This document shows, piece after piece, positions 44,057-52,816 of a DNA stretch of 64,000 bases. Source of the DNA: Austwickia sp. (lineage in GTDB: Bacteria; Actinomycetota; Actinomycetes; Actinomycetales; Dermatophilaceae); the NCBI GenBank assembly GCA_016699675.1, contig CP064985.1, positions 4,030,001 to 4,094,000 on the forward strand, read 5' to 3'. Below the pieces are notes generated by a model that was not told the DNA's origin, searched no databases, and saw nothing but the letters and a program-made list of their open reading frames with translations. The translations under genes were made by a program, and so were the position numbers. Within the stretch, counting starts at the first letter, position 1. The number at the start of each line of letters is the position of its first letter.

Positions 44057-45098
44057 CGTCGCCCTCCCAGTTGGCGGCGTTCTTCTTGCTGGGCTGCACC
44101 CGCGGCGGCTCCCCCGGCATCTTCGGGAAGTCCGGGGGGAAGTTCAGCTCCCCCAGCCCCCGCTCGACGTCCGCGTCCCAGAGCGCCAGGGCGGCGTCGA
44201 TCCGGCCCACGTTCCCGGCGTCCGCAATGGCCGCCCACGCGTCCCCGTCGGACGCGACGATGCCCGGCACGGTGCGCACGGTGAAGTCGCGCGGCGCCAC
44301 GTCGGCCAGCCGACCCCACGGCAGGGGCATCGACACGGGCGCGCCCGGCAGCGGCCGCGGGCTGTAGGCGGAGGCGATCGTGCGATCCCGGTTGGCCTGG
44401 TTGTAGTCGACGAAGAGGCGCGCCCCGCGCTCCTCCTTCCACCACGCGGTGGTGACGAGATCGGGCAGCCGGCGCTCCAATTCGCGGGCGATCCCGATCA
44501 CGGCGTGCCGCACGTCGAGGAACTCGTGGGTGCGCTCGATGCGGCTGTAGGCGTGCACGCCGCGGTTCCCGCTGGTCTTGGCCCACGCCACCAGCCCCAG
44601 CTCGGCCATGAGCTCGCGCAGCGCCCCGGCGGCCTCCACCGCCTCCGGATAGCCCGTGCCGGGCTGCGGATCGAGGTCGATCCGCACCTCGTCGACCAGG
44701 TCGTTGTCGTCGCCGCGCACGGGCCAGGGGTGAAAGGTGACCGTGCCCATCTGCACCGCCCAGACCGCCGCCGCGATCTCGTCGATGACCAGTTGGCTGT
44801 GGCGCCGACCCGAGGGATAGACGCACTCCACCGTGCGCACCCAATCCGGCAGACCCTTCGGCGGGTTCTTGCTATAGAACTCCTCGCCCGTCACGCCCCC
44901 GCGATAGCGCTGCAACGTCACGGGTCGGTCCCCCACCGCCCGCAGGAACGGCTCCCGCACGGCCAGCAGGTACTCGGCGAGGTCGGCCTTGCTGATCCCC
45001 TCGTCCGGCCACACGGGCCGGTCCGGGTTGGTCAGCCGGACCCGCCGTGCGGCGTCGCCCGGGCCCTCGATCTCCAATGTCACCGCGGGATCTGCCAT
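44043..45098 (-). CDS. LigD-type primase-polymerase (PolDom)
   Basis: 351 residues, like Rv3730c. This archaeo-eukaryotic primase-fold enzyme fills gaps with ribo- or deoxynucleotides during end joining or excision repair. Catalytic residues are visible: the Asp pair in VRIDLDPQPG, the phosphate-binding KTSGNRGVHAY, and the third Asp in LFVDYNQANRDRT. The N-terminal LTNPDRPVWPDEGISKADL is the family signature. The C-terminal extension ends in a short basic peptide. TACGCT lies six bases before the ATG. No ku or ligD is in the window. Confidence 0.92.
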   Translation of the reverse strand: MADPAVTLEIEGPGDAARRVRLTNPDRPVWPDEGISKADLAEYLLAVREPFLRAVGDRPVTLQRYRGGVTGEEFYSKNPPKGLPDWVRTVECVYPSGRRHSQLVIDEIAAAVWAVQMGTVTFHPWPVRGDDNDLVDEVRIDLDPQPGTGYPEAVEAAGALRELMAELGLVAWAKTSGNRGVHAYSRIERTHEFLDVRHAVIGIARELERRLPDLVTTAWWKEERGARLFVDYNQANRDRTIASAYSPRPLPGAPVSMPLPWGRLADVAPRDFTVRTVPGIVASDGDAWAAIADAGNVGRIDAALALWDADVERGLGELNFPPDFPKMPGEPPRVQPSKKNAANWEGDVKIR

Positions 45099-45104
45099 GG
45101 CCGC

Positions 45105-45114
45105 AGCGTACGGT
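45105..45114. promoter_or_regulatory. Overlapping divergent -10 boxes (PolDom gene and msrB)
   Basis: TACGCT on the minus strand (45105-45110) and TACGGT on the plus strand (45109-45114) share two base pairs. The ATG codons lie six and seven bases away on each side, and the whole intergenic space is 23 bp. Both genes lack a ribosome binding site. Confidence 0.6.
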
Positions 45115-45121
45115 GAGCCCC

Positions 45122-45538
45122 ATGACGGAGCACACCTATCCGATCCGGCGCAGCGACGCGGAGTGGGCCGAGCTGCTCACCCCGCAGGAGTTCCAGGTGC
45201 TGCGGCGGGCCGACACCGAACCCCCCGGCGTCGGCGAATACACCGATACCACGACGGAGGGGGTCTACTCCTGCCGCGCCTGCGGCGCCGAGTTGTTCCG
45301 CAGCGATGCCAAGTTCCCGAGTCATTGCGGCTGGCCCTCGTTCTACGCGCCGCTCGCGGGGGACGCAGTGGAGTACGTCGAGGACCGCACCCTCGGCATG
45401 CGCCGCGTCGAGGTCCGCTGCGCGGCATGTGGCAGTCACCTGGGGCACGTCTTCGAGGGCGAGGGCTACGACACCCCGACCGACCAGCGGTACTGCATCA
45501 ACTCCATCAGTCTGCGCCTAGCCCCCGACCAGTCCTGA
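45122..45538 (+). CDS. msrB: Peptide-methionine (R)-S-oxide reductase
   Basis: 138 residues; repairs methionine-R-sulfoxide in proteins. The zinc site has two CxxC pairs (CRACG, CAACG), the substrate region reads HCGWPSFY, and the catalytic Cys is in RYCINSISL. Leaderless start after TACGGT. Confidence 0.96.
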   Translation: MTEHTYPIRRSDAEWAELLTPQEFQVLRRADTEPPGVGEYTDTTTEGVYSCRACGAELFRSDAKFPSHCGWPSFYAPLAGDAVEYVEDRTLGMRRVEVRCAACGSHLGHVFEGEGYDTPTDQRYCINSISLRLAPDQS

Positions 45539-45671
45539 CCCGTCGTGAGTCACCGGCGTGGGCCGGACCGCCGATCGGCCTCCGTCCCGCCCCGATTCGC
45601 CGGCCCGACTCACCTGCGCCGCTCCCTCGCCGATAGGGCCAGGGGCCCTGCGCCAGCTGCGGCCCTGGCAC

Positions 45672-45690
45672 GCCTCCCCGCCGGGGAGGC
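45672..45690 (+). repeat. Hairpin before a small gene
   Basis: GCCTCCCC and GGGGAGGC with a three-base loop, 20 bases before the ATG at 45710. It could end msrB transcription or affect translation of the next gene. Confidence 0.45.
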
Positions 45691-45709
45691 CCGAGGAAAG
45701 AGGACGGGC

Positions 45710-45991
45710 ATGATCACGCGGGACCTGCTGTTGGAGGTGCTCCAGCGGCCGGGCGACGACGGCGGACCCGGACTGGGTCACGACGCCGCCAACCACGTCG
45801 TCGACAGTTGCCTGTCCCTGTTCGAGTCCGAGGCCGACGCCATCCGCCGGGAGATCCTGCGTGTCGCGGCCGAGCGCATCAGCCCCGTGACGAGCGAGCA
45901 GGTGTTCGCCGGCGCGCCGTGGGACATGGGATTCCACGACGGCAAGTCCGTCGCCGCGGACGCGCTGCGCCTGATGGCGCGCCAGCTCTGA
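45710..45991 (+). CDS. Hypothetical protein, 93 residues
   Basis: Soluble acidic helical protein (MITRDLLLEVLQRPGDDGG, then DSCLSLFESEADAIRREILR). No known domain recognised. AAAGAGG lies nine bases before the ATG; upstream in-frame sequence is Arg/Pro-rich and unlikely to be coding. It ends nine bases before the facing hemQ stop. Confidence 0.6.
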   Translation: MITRDLLLEVLQRPGDDGGPGLGHDAANHVVDSCLSLFESEADAIRREILRVAAERISPVTSEQVFAGAPWDMGFHDGKSVAADALRLMARQL

Positions 45992-46000
45992 GTCGGCCGG

Positions 46001-46705
46001 CTACGGCAGGGACGCGACGATCTGGCCGGGCGTGCGCCGGGGGCCGGTGAAGAAGGGCGTCTCCTCGCGCACGTGCAGCCGAGCCTTCGAGCCGCGCAGG
46101 TGCCGCATGAGGTCGACGATCCGATGCAGCTCGTCGGCCTCGAAGGCGAGCACCCACTCGTAGTCGTTGAGGGCGAACGAGGCGATCGTGTTGGCCCGCA
46201 CGTCGGGGTAGTCGCGCGCCATCATCCCGTGCTCCGAGAGCATGGTGCGGCGTTCGTCCTCGCCGATGACGTACCAGTCGTAGCTGCGCACGAACGGGTA
46301 CACGCACAGGTAGCCGCGCGCCTCCTCGCCCTTCATGAACGCCGGGACGTGGCCCTTGTTGAACTCCGCGGGCCGGTGCAGCGCCGCGACCGACCAGACC
46401 GGCTCGAGGTGGCGACCGAGCCGGGTCCGGCGGAAGGCCTGGTAGGCGGCCTGGACCTGCTCGATCGTCTCGGCGTGCCACCAGATCATGAGGTCGGCGT
46501 CGGCGCGCAGCCCGGCGACGTCGTACAGCCCGCGGACCACCACGCCGTCGGCCTCGACCCCGGCGATGAAGTCCGTCAGTTCCGCCTCGATGGGGCCCCG
46601 GTCGTCGCCCAGCGGAACCGTCGCGGCGAACACCGACCACATGGCGTAGCGGATCGTGTCGTTGAGGGCGCGCAGCTCACCTGCGGAGGGACGGGTCTCG
46701 GTCAT
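46001..46705 (-). CDS. hemQ: Coproheme decarboxylase (chlorite dismutase-like)
   Basis: 234 residues. HemQ does the last step of the coproporphyrin-dependent heme pathway of actinobacteria, turning coproheme into heme b with peroxide. Family marks are YAMWSVFAATV, ADLMIWWHAETIEQVQAAY, YLCVYPFVRSYDWYV with the radical tyrosine region, EHGMMARDYPDV with the proximal His loop, and the C-terminal VREETPFFTGPRR. The start MTETRPSAG is preferred to a Met nine bases up because CAGGAT lies seven bases before it. hemE of the same pathway is 1.4 kb away. Confidence 0.93.
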   Translation of the reverse strand: MTETRPSAGELRALNDTIRYAMWSVFAATVPLGDDRGPIEAELTDFIAGVEADGVVVRGLYDVAGLRADADLMIWWHAETIEQVQAAYQAFRRTRLGRHLEPVWSVAALHRPAEFNKGHVPAFMKGEEARGYLCVYPFVRSYDWYVIGEDERRTMLSEHGMMARDYPDVRANTIASFALNDYEWVLAFEADELHRIVDLMRHLRGSKARLHVREETPFFTGPRRTPGQIVASLP

Positions 46706-46778
46706 GCCCGCCATCCTGTCAGGTCACCTGGCGACGGCTCACGTCGCCCACGGCGTGACGGTGCCACGCCGTCACCGG

Positions 46779-48089
46779 TCACACCGTGTCGCTGTGCTGC
46801 TCCGCGCGTTTGGCCTCCACCCAGCGCATGGCGGGCGTGGCGAGGACGCCGTGCACGAGGACGGACAGCAGGATCGTCGCGCCGACCACCGACCACAGGT
46901 AGGACTTCTCGGGGAAGGTTGCCGCTCCAAAGGCGTAGGACAGGTAGTAGATCGACCCGATGCCCCGCACGCCGAAGAACGCCGCGACGACCCGCTCGCG
47001 GGGGCCCAGTCCCACCTCCCCCTCGCGGTGCGCGTGCCGGTCGCTGCCCACCAGCGCGAGCCCGGCGGTCAGCGGGCGGATCACGAACAACACCAGAAGC
47101 GCGACCAGGAAACCGGGCCAGTCGAGGTGGGCGAGGAGACCATCCGCGAAGGACACCCCGAGCAGCAGCAGGACGAGCAGCGTGAGCAGGAGTTCGATCT
47201 GCTCGACAAGATCGTGCATCTCGGCGTGGTAGTCGTGGCCCCGCTCCATGCCCCGGATGGACAGGGCGCACGCGAAGACGGCGAGGAACCCCCACCCCCC
47301 GACGACCTCGGCGAGGCCGTAGGCGACGAAGGTGGCCGCCAGGGCGAGCAACGGCTCCCCCTTTTCGGCCAGGCGCAGCGTGTCGTGGCCGTGGAAGGCC
47401 AACCGCCCCAGTCCCCACCCACAGGCCACCCCGACGGCCGCCCCCAGCACGGTCTTGCCCACGAGTTCCCAGGACAGCCAATGGAGCACGAAGTCGCCGA
47501 GCTGTTGGTGTTCGGCGAGGAAGATCGCGGCGTAGACGAACGGGAAGGCGAGCGCGTCGTTGAACCCCGCCTCGGAGGTCAACGCGAACCGCACCTCGTC
47601 GCGCTCCCCGATGTCGTCGAGTTCCTCGGTCGTCGGCCCCTCGACTTGGACGTCGGCCGCCAGGACCGGGTCGGTGGGCGCCAGGGCCGCGCCCAACAGC
47701 AGGGCCGAAGCGGCGCCCAGTCCGAGCACCCACGTGCCGAGCAGATAGGTGCCAAGGATCGCCAGCGGCATGCCGATCGCCAGCAGCCGCCAGGTGGTGT
47801 GCCAGCGCCGAAACGACGCCCAGGACTTCAGCGACAGCGGCCGGTCCAGCGCCAGGCCGACCCCCATCAGCGCCACGATGACGGTGAGCTCGGTCAGGTG
47901 CTCGATCGCCGGCCGGTTCGCGGTCGGGTCGAGGTTGAATCCCTGCGGCAACGTGAGGGAGCCAAGGCCTAGTCCCACGACGACGAGGACGATGGGGGCT
48001 GAGAGGGCGACCCGCTTGAGCAGGATCGGCAGCACGACGGCCAACAACAGGGCGAGACCGCCCACCAGATACAGCTGGTCGACGCTCAT
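46779..48089 (-). CDS. Cation:proton antiporter (CPA1/NhaP type)
   Basis: 436 residues, about 12 membrane segments. ALAPTDPVLAADV and LTSEAGFNDALAFPFVY hold the Asp pair and conserved polar residues of the ion path in NhaP-like Na+/H+ exchangers, and FFGVRGIGSIYYLSYA is the conserved late helix. Residues 1-30 are the first hydrophobic helix. It stands alone between hemQ and hemE. Ion preference is not clear from sequence. Confidence 0.9.
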   Translation of the reverse strand: MSVDQLYLVGGLALLLAVVLPILLKRVALSAPIVLVVVGLGLGSLTLPQGFNLDPTANRPAIEHLTELTVIVALMGVGLALDRPLSLKSWASFRRWHTTWRLLAIGMPLAILGTYLLGTWVLGLGAASALLLGAALAPTDPVLAADVQVEGPTTEELDDIGERDEVRFALTSEAGFNDALAFPFVYAAIFLAEHQQLGDFVLHWLSWELVGKTVLGAAVGVACGWGLGRLAFHGHDTLRLAEKGEPLLALAATFVAYGLAEVVGGWGFLAVFACALSIRGMERGHDYHAEMHDLVEQIELLLTLLVLLLLGVSFADGLLAHLDWPGFLVALLVLFVIRPLTAGLALVGSDRHAHREGEVGLGPRERVVAAFFGVRGIGSIYYLSYAFGAATFPEKSYLWSVVGATILLSVLVHGVLATPAMRWVEAKRAEQHSDTV

Positions 48090-48120
48090 CGCGCCCCCGC
48101 TGCGGGGAGCCCGTTGCCGC

Positions 48121-49239
48121 TCACTCGTCCCCGCCGTCGGACTCCAGCGACCGAATCAGCTCGACCACGCGGGTTAGCACGTCGGGATCGGTGTGCGGGA
48201 GCACCCCGTGGCCGAGGTTGAAGATGTGCCCGGGGGTGCGCCGACCCTCGGCCACGATGGCTCGGACCCGCTCCTCGAGCGCGTCCCAGGGCGCGAACAG
48301 GTACGCCGGGTCGAGGTTGCCCTGCACGGCGTACGTCGGGCCGATCCGACGCGACGCCTCGACGAGCGGGACCCGGAAGTCGACCCCCACGACCTCGGCG
48401 CCGGCCGCGCCCATGGCGGAGAGCAATTCACCGGTGCCCACCCCGAAATGGACGCGCGGAACGCCGAGGTCCGCGACGGCGGCGAGGGCTGCTGCGGAGT
48501 GGGACGCGACGTACCGTTCGTAATCGGCGAGCGGGAGCGCCCCCACCCAGGAGTCGAAGAGCTGTACGGCGCTCGCCCCGGCCTGGGCCTGCACGCGGAG
48601 GAAGGCCCCGGAGATCTGGGCGAGCCGTGCGCACAGGTCGTGCCAGAGCTCGGGGTCGCCGTACATCAGCGCCTTGGTGCGCTCGTGATTCTTGCTGGGG
48701 CCGCCCTCCACCAGGTACGACGCGAGCGTGAAGGGCGCCCCCGCGAAGCCGATCAGCGGCGTCGTGCCGAGTTCGGCCACCAGGAGGCGCACCGACTCGG
48801 TGATGTCGGGGACGTGACCAGGCTCCAACGGCACCAGCCGGTCGAGGTCTCGGCGGGACCGCACCGGCTCGGCCACGACCGGACCGGTGCCCGGCACGAT
48901 GTCGAGGTCGACGCCGATCGCGGCCAGCGGAACGACGATGTCGCTGAAGAAGATCGCCGCGTCGACGCCGTGCCGCCGCACCGGCTGCAGCGTGATCTCG
49001 GTGACCAGTTCGGGCCGCCGACAGGACTCCAACATGGCGATCCCCTCGCGGATCGCGCGATACTCCGGCAACGAACGACCGGCCTGACGCATGAACCAGA
49101 CCGGCGGTCGGGCGCCGGGGCGCCGCCGGGCAGCGGCCAGGAGGAGACTGTTGGCCGCCGGCGAGTGGCCGGCCTGGGGTGACTGGGTGGGCTGAGTGGG
49201 CTGCCCCGCGACGGTCGAGGGAAGGGACGAATCGGTCAC
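48121..49239 (-). CDS. hemE: Uroporphyrinogen decarboxylase
   Basis: 372 residues; converts uroporphyrinogen III to coproporphyrinogen III. The signature PPVWFMRQAGRSLPEYRA with the catalytic Arg residues and FFSDIVVPL with the conserved Asp are present, as is GFAGAPFTLASYLVEGG. The first 30 residues are a Gln/Pro/Thr-rich extension. GTG 49239 is chosen as start, seven bases after GACGAT; the alternative ATG lies within that box. Next to DUF3000 and rnd, divergent, as usual in actinobacteria. Confidence 0.95.
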   Translation of the reverse strand: MTDSSLPSTVAGQPTQPTQSPQAGHSPAANSLLLAAARRRPGARPPVWFMRQAGRSLPEYRAIREGIAMLESCRRPELVTEITLQPVRRHGVDAAIFFSDIVVPLAAIGVDLDIVPGTGPVVAEPVRSRRDLDRLVPLEPGHVPDITESVRLLVAELGTTPLIGFAGAPFTLASYLVEGGPSKNHERTKALMYGDPELWHDLCARLAQISGAFLRVQAQAGASAVQLFDSWVGALPLADYERYVASHSAAALAAVADLGVPRVHFGVGTGELLSAMGAAGAEVVGVDFRVPLVEASRRIGPTYAVQGNLDPAYLFAPWDALEERVRAIVAEGRRTPGHIFNLGHGVLPHTDPDVLTRVVELIRSLESDGGDE

Positions 49240-49347
49240 GCAGCGCATCGTCCCACGCGGGAGGGTCGAACACCCCGCGGGCCCGCGGGGGCGGCCCGTC
49301 GGCGTGGTGCCTCGGCGTCGTCGGTGCCCGGCCGTAAGGTGCTCCAC

Positions 49348-49929
49348 GTGACCAGTCGTCAGGCCCGCCGTGGGGTCCCCGAGCGGTTCGACCGCTGCGT
49401 CGAGGCGCTGGCGGGGGTGCGTGCCCGGCCCGAGGTCGCCCTCCTGGAGATCCCCGCGCCGCAGCGCATCGCGCCGTACAGCACGGCCCTGTCCGCCGAC
49501 GTGACGCTGCCAGGCGACGACGACCCCATCGCCACCGGGCGATTCATCGTTCTCCACGACCCGGACGAGCCCGAGGCCTGGGACGGCGCGTGGCGCCTGG
49601 TCACCTACGCCACGTGCCAACTGGACCCGGAGATGGGCGCCGACCCGCTGCTCTCGGAGGTCGGCTGGTCCTGGCTGCGGGACGCGTTGGACGAGGCCGA
49701 GGCGCCCTACCGCTCGCTGGGCGGCACCGTCACCCGCGTGGTCTCGGAGAGCTTCGGCAGCCTCGCCGAGCGCGAGGGCAGCGCGGAGCTCGAGGTGCGG
49801 GCCTCCTGGACGGTGGAGGGCACGGATCTGCGCGCGCACCTGGAGCTGTGGACCGAGCTGTTGTGCACGATCGCGGGGCTGCCGCCCCTGCCGGAGGGCG
49901 TCGTGCCGCTGCCGGGTATCCGCCGGTGA
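49348..49929 (+). CDS. DUF3000 family protein
   Basis: 193 residues, soluble. It matches the actinobacterial DUF3000 family (FDRCVEALAGVRARPEVALL, IAPYSTALSADV, GRFIVLHDPDEPEAWDG and SLGGTVTRVVSESFG). Family genes lie between hemE and rnd, as here; function unknown. TAAGGT, seven bases and GTG mark a leaderless start. Confidence 0.9.
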   Translation: MTSRQARRGVPERFDRCVEALAGVRARPEVALLEIPAPQRIAPYSTALSADVTLPGDDDPIATGRFIVLHDPDEPEAWDGAWRLVTYATCQLDPEMGADPLLSEVGWSWLRDALDEAEAPYRSLGGTVTRVVSESFGSLAEREGSAELEVRASWTVEGTDLRAHLELWTELLCTIAGLPPLPEGVVPLPGIRR

Positions 49930-49956
49930 GCGGCGCATGACATCCTGGTAGGCGGT

Positions 49957-51381
49957 ATGAGCCACCTTGACGATCCGGCCCCGTCGCCGAGCGAGGCCGA
50001 TGCGCAGCTCGCCGACGGCCGGGCGCCGCGGCAGGCGGGTACGTCGTCGCGTCGGCGCACCCGAGCGAGCCGGGCTGGGGTGCGCGAGGAACTGGCCCGG
50101 CGCCGCGCCGAGCGCGACACGCCACCGCCGCAGGACGCTCCCGAGCCGGCGTCCGACCCCATCCCGGTCGATGCCACCCCCGAGGATCTGGGGATGCCGC
50201 GGCTGATCGAGTTCCCCGCGGACGGGATCCCCGACGTCATCGAGGACGAGGGGCCGCTGGCGGAGGCGGCGGCCGCCCTGGCCGCCGGCACCGGACCCGT
50301 CGCGGTCGACGCCGAGCGCGCCTCGGGCTACCGCTACGGGCAACGCGCCTATCTTGTGCAGCTTCGTCGCGAGGGTGCCTCGACCGTGCTCATCGACCCC
50401 GTGGCCTGCCCCGACCTCGCCCCGGTGGCGCGGGCGATCACCGACGTGGAGTGGGTCGTGCACGCCGCCTCCCAGGACCTGCCGTGCCTGGCCGAAGTGG
50501 GCCTGTCCCCCACCGCGCTCTTCGACACCGAGCTGGGGGCCCGGTTGGCCGGCCAGCCGCGGGTGGGCCTTGCGGCGGTGCTCGAGCACTACCTCGGGGT
50601 CACGCTCGCCAAGGAGCACTCCGCCGTCGACTGGTCGACCCGCCCGCTGCCCGAGCCGTGGCTGCGCTACGCCGCGCTCGACGTCGAGGTGCTCATCGAG
50701 CTGCGCGACGCCATCGAGGCCGACCTGGAGCAGCAGGGCAAGCTGGAGTGGGCCCGGCAGGAGTTCGCGGCCCTGACCTCGTTCACCGGTCCGCCACCGC
50801 GGATCGACCCGTGGCGGCGCCTCTCGGGTCTGCACCGGCTGCGGGGCCGGCGCGTGCTGGCCGTGGCGCGAGAGCTCTGGTACGCCCGCGACGACGTCGC
50901 CAGGACCCGCGATGTCTCCCCGGGTCGGGTCATCCCCGACGCCGCGCTCCTGGAGATCGCGCAGGCCGCACCGAACTCGCTGGGCGCCGTCGGCACCGCG
51001 ACCCCCAACCGGGCCGCGCGGCGCTACGCCTCGGCCTGGCTGGCCGCCGTGACCACGGCGCTGGGGTTACCCGACGACCAGCTTCCGCCGGCGAGCCTGC
51101 CCTCCGACGCGCCGCCACCCCAGCGGGCCTGGGCGGATCGCGATCCCGTGGCCGCCGCCCGCCTGACCGCCGTGCGGGCCCACCTGCAGGCCTTCTCCGC
51201 AGAGCACCGGGTGCCCGTCGAGAACGTCCTGTCCCCGGACACCCTGCGGCGCGTCCTGTGGACGCCGCCGCCCGGCACCGAGGACGCCGTGCGGGCCGCG
51301 CTGGCCGAGCGGGGGGCCCGGCCGTGGCAGATCGACGTGGCGGCCCCCGCGATCGTGGCCGCCCTGGCCGAGCACAGCTGA
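49957..51381 (+). CDS. rnd: Ribonuclease D-like 3'-5' exonuclease with HRDC domains
   Basis: 474 residues. The first 85 are a disordered charged extension. The DEDD exonuclease domain shows VAVDAERASGYRY (Exo I; Asp and Glu), HAASQDLPCLAEVG (Exo II) and YAALDVEVLIEL (Exo III; Tyr, Asp). HRDC domains follow (WRRLSGLHRLRGRRVLAVAR and SLGAVG). Such enzymes trim tRNA and other RNA 3' ends. It starts 27 bases after DUF3000. Confidence 0.9.
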   Translation: MSHLDDPAPSPSEADAQLADGRAPRQAGTSSRRRTRASRAGVREELARRRAERDTPPPQDAPEPASDPIPVDATPEDLGMPRLIEFPADGIPDVIEDEGPLAEAAAALAAGTGPVAVDAERASGYRYGQRAYLVQLRREGASTVLIDPVACPDLAPVARAITDVEWVVHAASQDLPCLAEVGLSPTALFDTELGARLAGQPRVGLAAVLEHYLGVTLAKEHSAVDWSTRPLPEPWLRYAALDVEVLIELRDAIEADLEQQGKLEWARQEFAALTSFTGPPPRIDPWRRLSGLHRLRGRRVLAVARELWYARDDVARTRDVSPGRVIPDAALLEIAQAAPNSLGAVGTATPNRAARRYASAWLAAVTTALGLPDDQLPPASLPSDAPPPQRAWADRDPVAAARLTAVRAHLQAFSAEHRVPVENVLSPDTLRRVLWTPPPGTEDAVRAALAERGARPWQIDVAAPAIVAALAEHS

Positions 51382-51491
51382 CCACGACCTACGACGACGC
51401 ACGGCCCACGACGTACGACGTACGACGTCCGAGGTCATGGCCCCAGCGCGGGGCTGAGACGAACGCCACCCCGCTAGCCATGGCACATCCG

Positions 51492-51505
51492 TTACCGACT
51501 GGTAA
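51492..51505. promoter_or_regulatory. Palindromic operator candidate before fadA
   Basis: TTACC-GACT-GGTAA, a 14-bp palindrome, overlaps the start of AAGAAT (51504-51509), a possible -10 of the fadAB operon. TetR-family fatty-acid regulators bind sites of this kind; which protein acts here is unknown. Confidence 0.45.
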
Positions 51506-51574
51506 GAATAGCGGGAAGCGATGCGTTTCCACGCTTGTCGTGATCCCCATGTCCTCTCGACCCAGGGAGAGTTT

Positions 51575-52816
51575 GTGTCCACACCACGTCACGAGGTCGT
51601 CTTCGTCGACGGCGTTCGTACGCCCTTCGGCAAGGCCGGCGACAAGGGCATCTATGCCCAGACCCGCGCCGACGACCTGGTCGTCGCCTGCATCCGCGAG
51701 CTGCTGCGCCGCCACCCCGAGCTGCCCCCCGAGCGGGTCGGCGACGTCGCCATCGCGGCGACCACCCAGATGGGCGACCAGGGCCTGACGATCGGCCGCA
51801 CGGCCGCGCTGCTGGCCGGCCTGCCCAACACGGTCCCGGGCTACGCGATCGACCGCATGTGCGCCGGCGCCATGACCGCCACCACGACCGCCGCCGCGAG
51901 CATCGCCTTCGGCGCGTACGACGTCGCCGTCGCCGGCGGTGTCGAGCACATGGGCCGCCACCCGATGGGCCAGGGCGTCGACCCCAACCCGCGGTTCGTC
52001 GCGGAGAAGCTCGTCGACGTCGAGGCGCTCAACATGGGCAACACGGCGGAGAACCTGCACGACCGGTTCCCCCAGCTCACCAAGGAGCGCTCGGACCGGT
52101 ACGCCGTCGCCTCCCAGAACAAGATGGAGAAGGCCTACGGCGCCAACAAGATCCAGCCGGACCTCGTGCCCGTGGCGACCCGGCACGCCGAGCTGGGCTG
52201 GGGCCTGGCCACCAAGGACGAGCCGCCGCGCCCCGGCGTGACGATGGAGGCCCTGCAGGGCCTCAAGACGCCGTTCCGCCCGCACGGTCGGGTGACGGCG
52301 GGCAACGCGGCGGGCCTCAACGACGGCGCGACCGCGTGCATCCTCGCCTCCGAGGAGGCCGCCGCCGAGCTGGGCATGGCGCCGAAGATGCGGCTGGTCT
52401 CGTTCGCGTACGCCGGCCTCGAGCCCGAGGTCATGGGTTACGGCCCGGTGCCCGCGACCGAGAAAGCGCTGGCCAACGCCGGCCTGTCGATCGACGACAT
52501 CGGCCTGTTCGAGCTCAACGAGGCGTTCGCCGTGCAGGTGCTGAGCTTCCTGGAGCACTACGGGATCGCCGACGACGATCCGCGGGTGAACCAGTACGGC
52601 GGGGCGATCGCGTGCGGCCACCCCCTCGCCAGCTCCGGCGTGCGGCTGATGATCCAGCTGGCCCGGCAGTTCGAGGAGAACCCCTCGGTCCGCTACGGCA
52701 TCACCAGCATGTGCATCGGCATGGGCATGGGCGCCACGGTGATCTGGGAGAACGCCCACCACGCCGACTACGTCAGCGGCGCAAGCACCGAGACCAAGGA
52801 GGCGGCGGCCCGATGA
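51575..52816 (+). CDS. fadA: Acetyl-CoA acyltransferase (thiolase) of beta-oxidation
   Basis: 413 residues. Catalytic Cys in DRMCAGAMTA (about 93), and the C-terminal His and Cys in GGAIACGHPLASSG and SMCIGMGMGA. The GTG at 51575 has AGGGAGAG upstream and gives the usual beginning TPRHEVVFVDGVRTPFGKAG. It overlaps fadB by four bases; the two make the trifunctional beta-oxidation complex. Confidence 0.95.
   Translation: MSTPRHEVVFVDGVRTPFGKAGDKGIYAQTRADDLVVACIRELLRRHPELPPERVGDVAIAATTQMGDQGLTIGRTAALLAGLPNTVPGYAIDRMCAGAMTATTTAAASIAFGAYDVAVAGGVEHMGRHPMGQGVDPNPRFVAEKLVDVEALNMGNTAENLHDRFPQLTKERSDRYAVASQNKMEKAYGANKIQPDLVPVATRHAELGWGLATKDEPPRPGVTMEALQGLKTPFRPHGRVTAGNAAGLNDGATACILASEEAAAELGMAPKMRLVSFAYAGLEPEVMGYGPVPATEKALANAGLSIDDIGLFELNEAFAVQVLSFLEHYGIADDDPRVNQYGGAIACGHPLASSGVRLMIQLARQFEENPSVRYGITSMCIGMGMGATVIWENAHHADYVSGASTETKEAAAR

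Noticed and set aside
48121..50835. A longer hemE reading frame reaching back to 50835
   Set aside because: The extra part is antisense to DUF3000 and rnd and has no family match; hemE starts at 49239.
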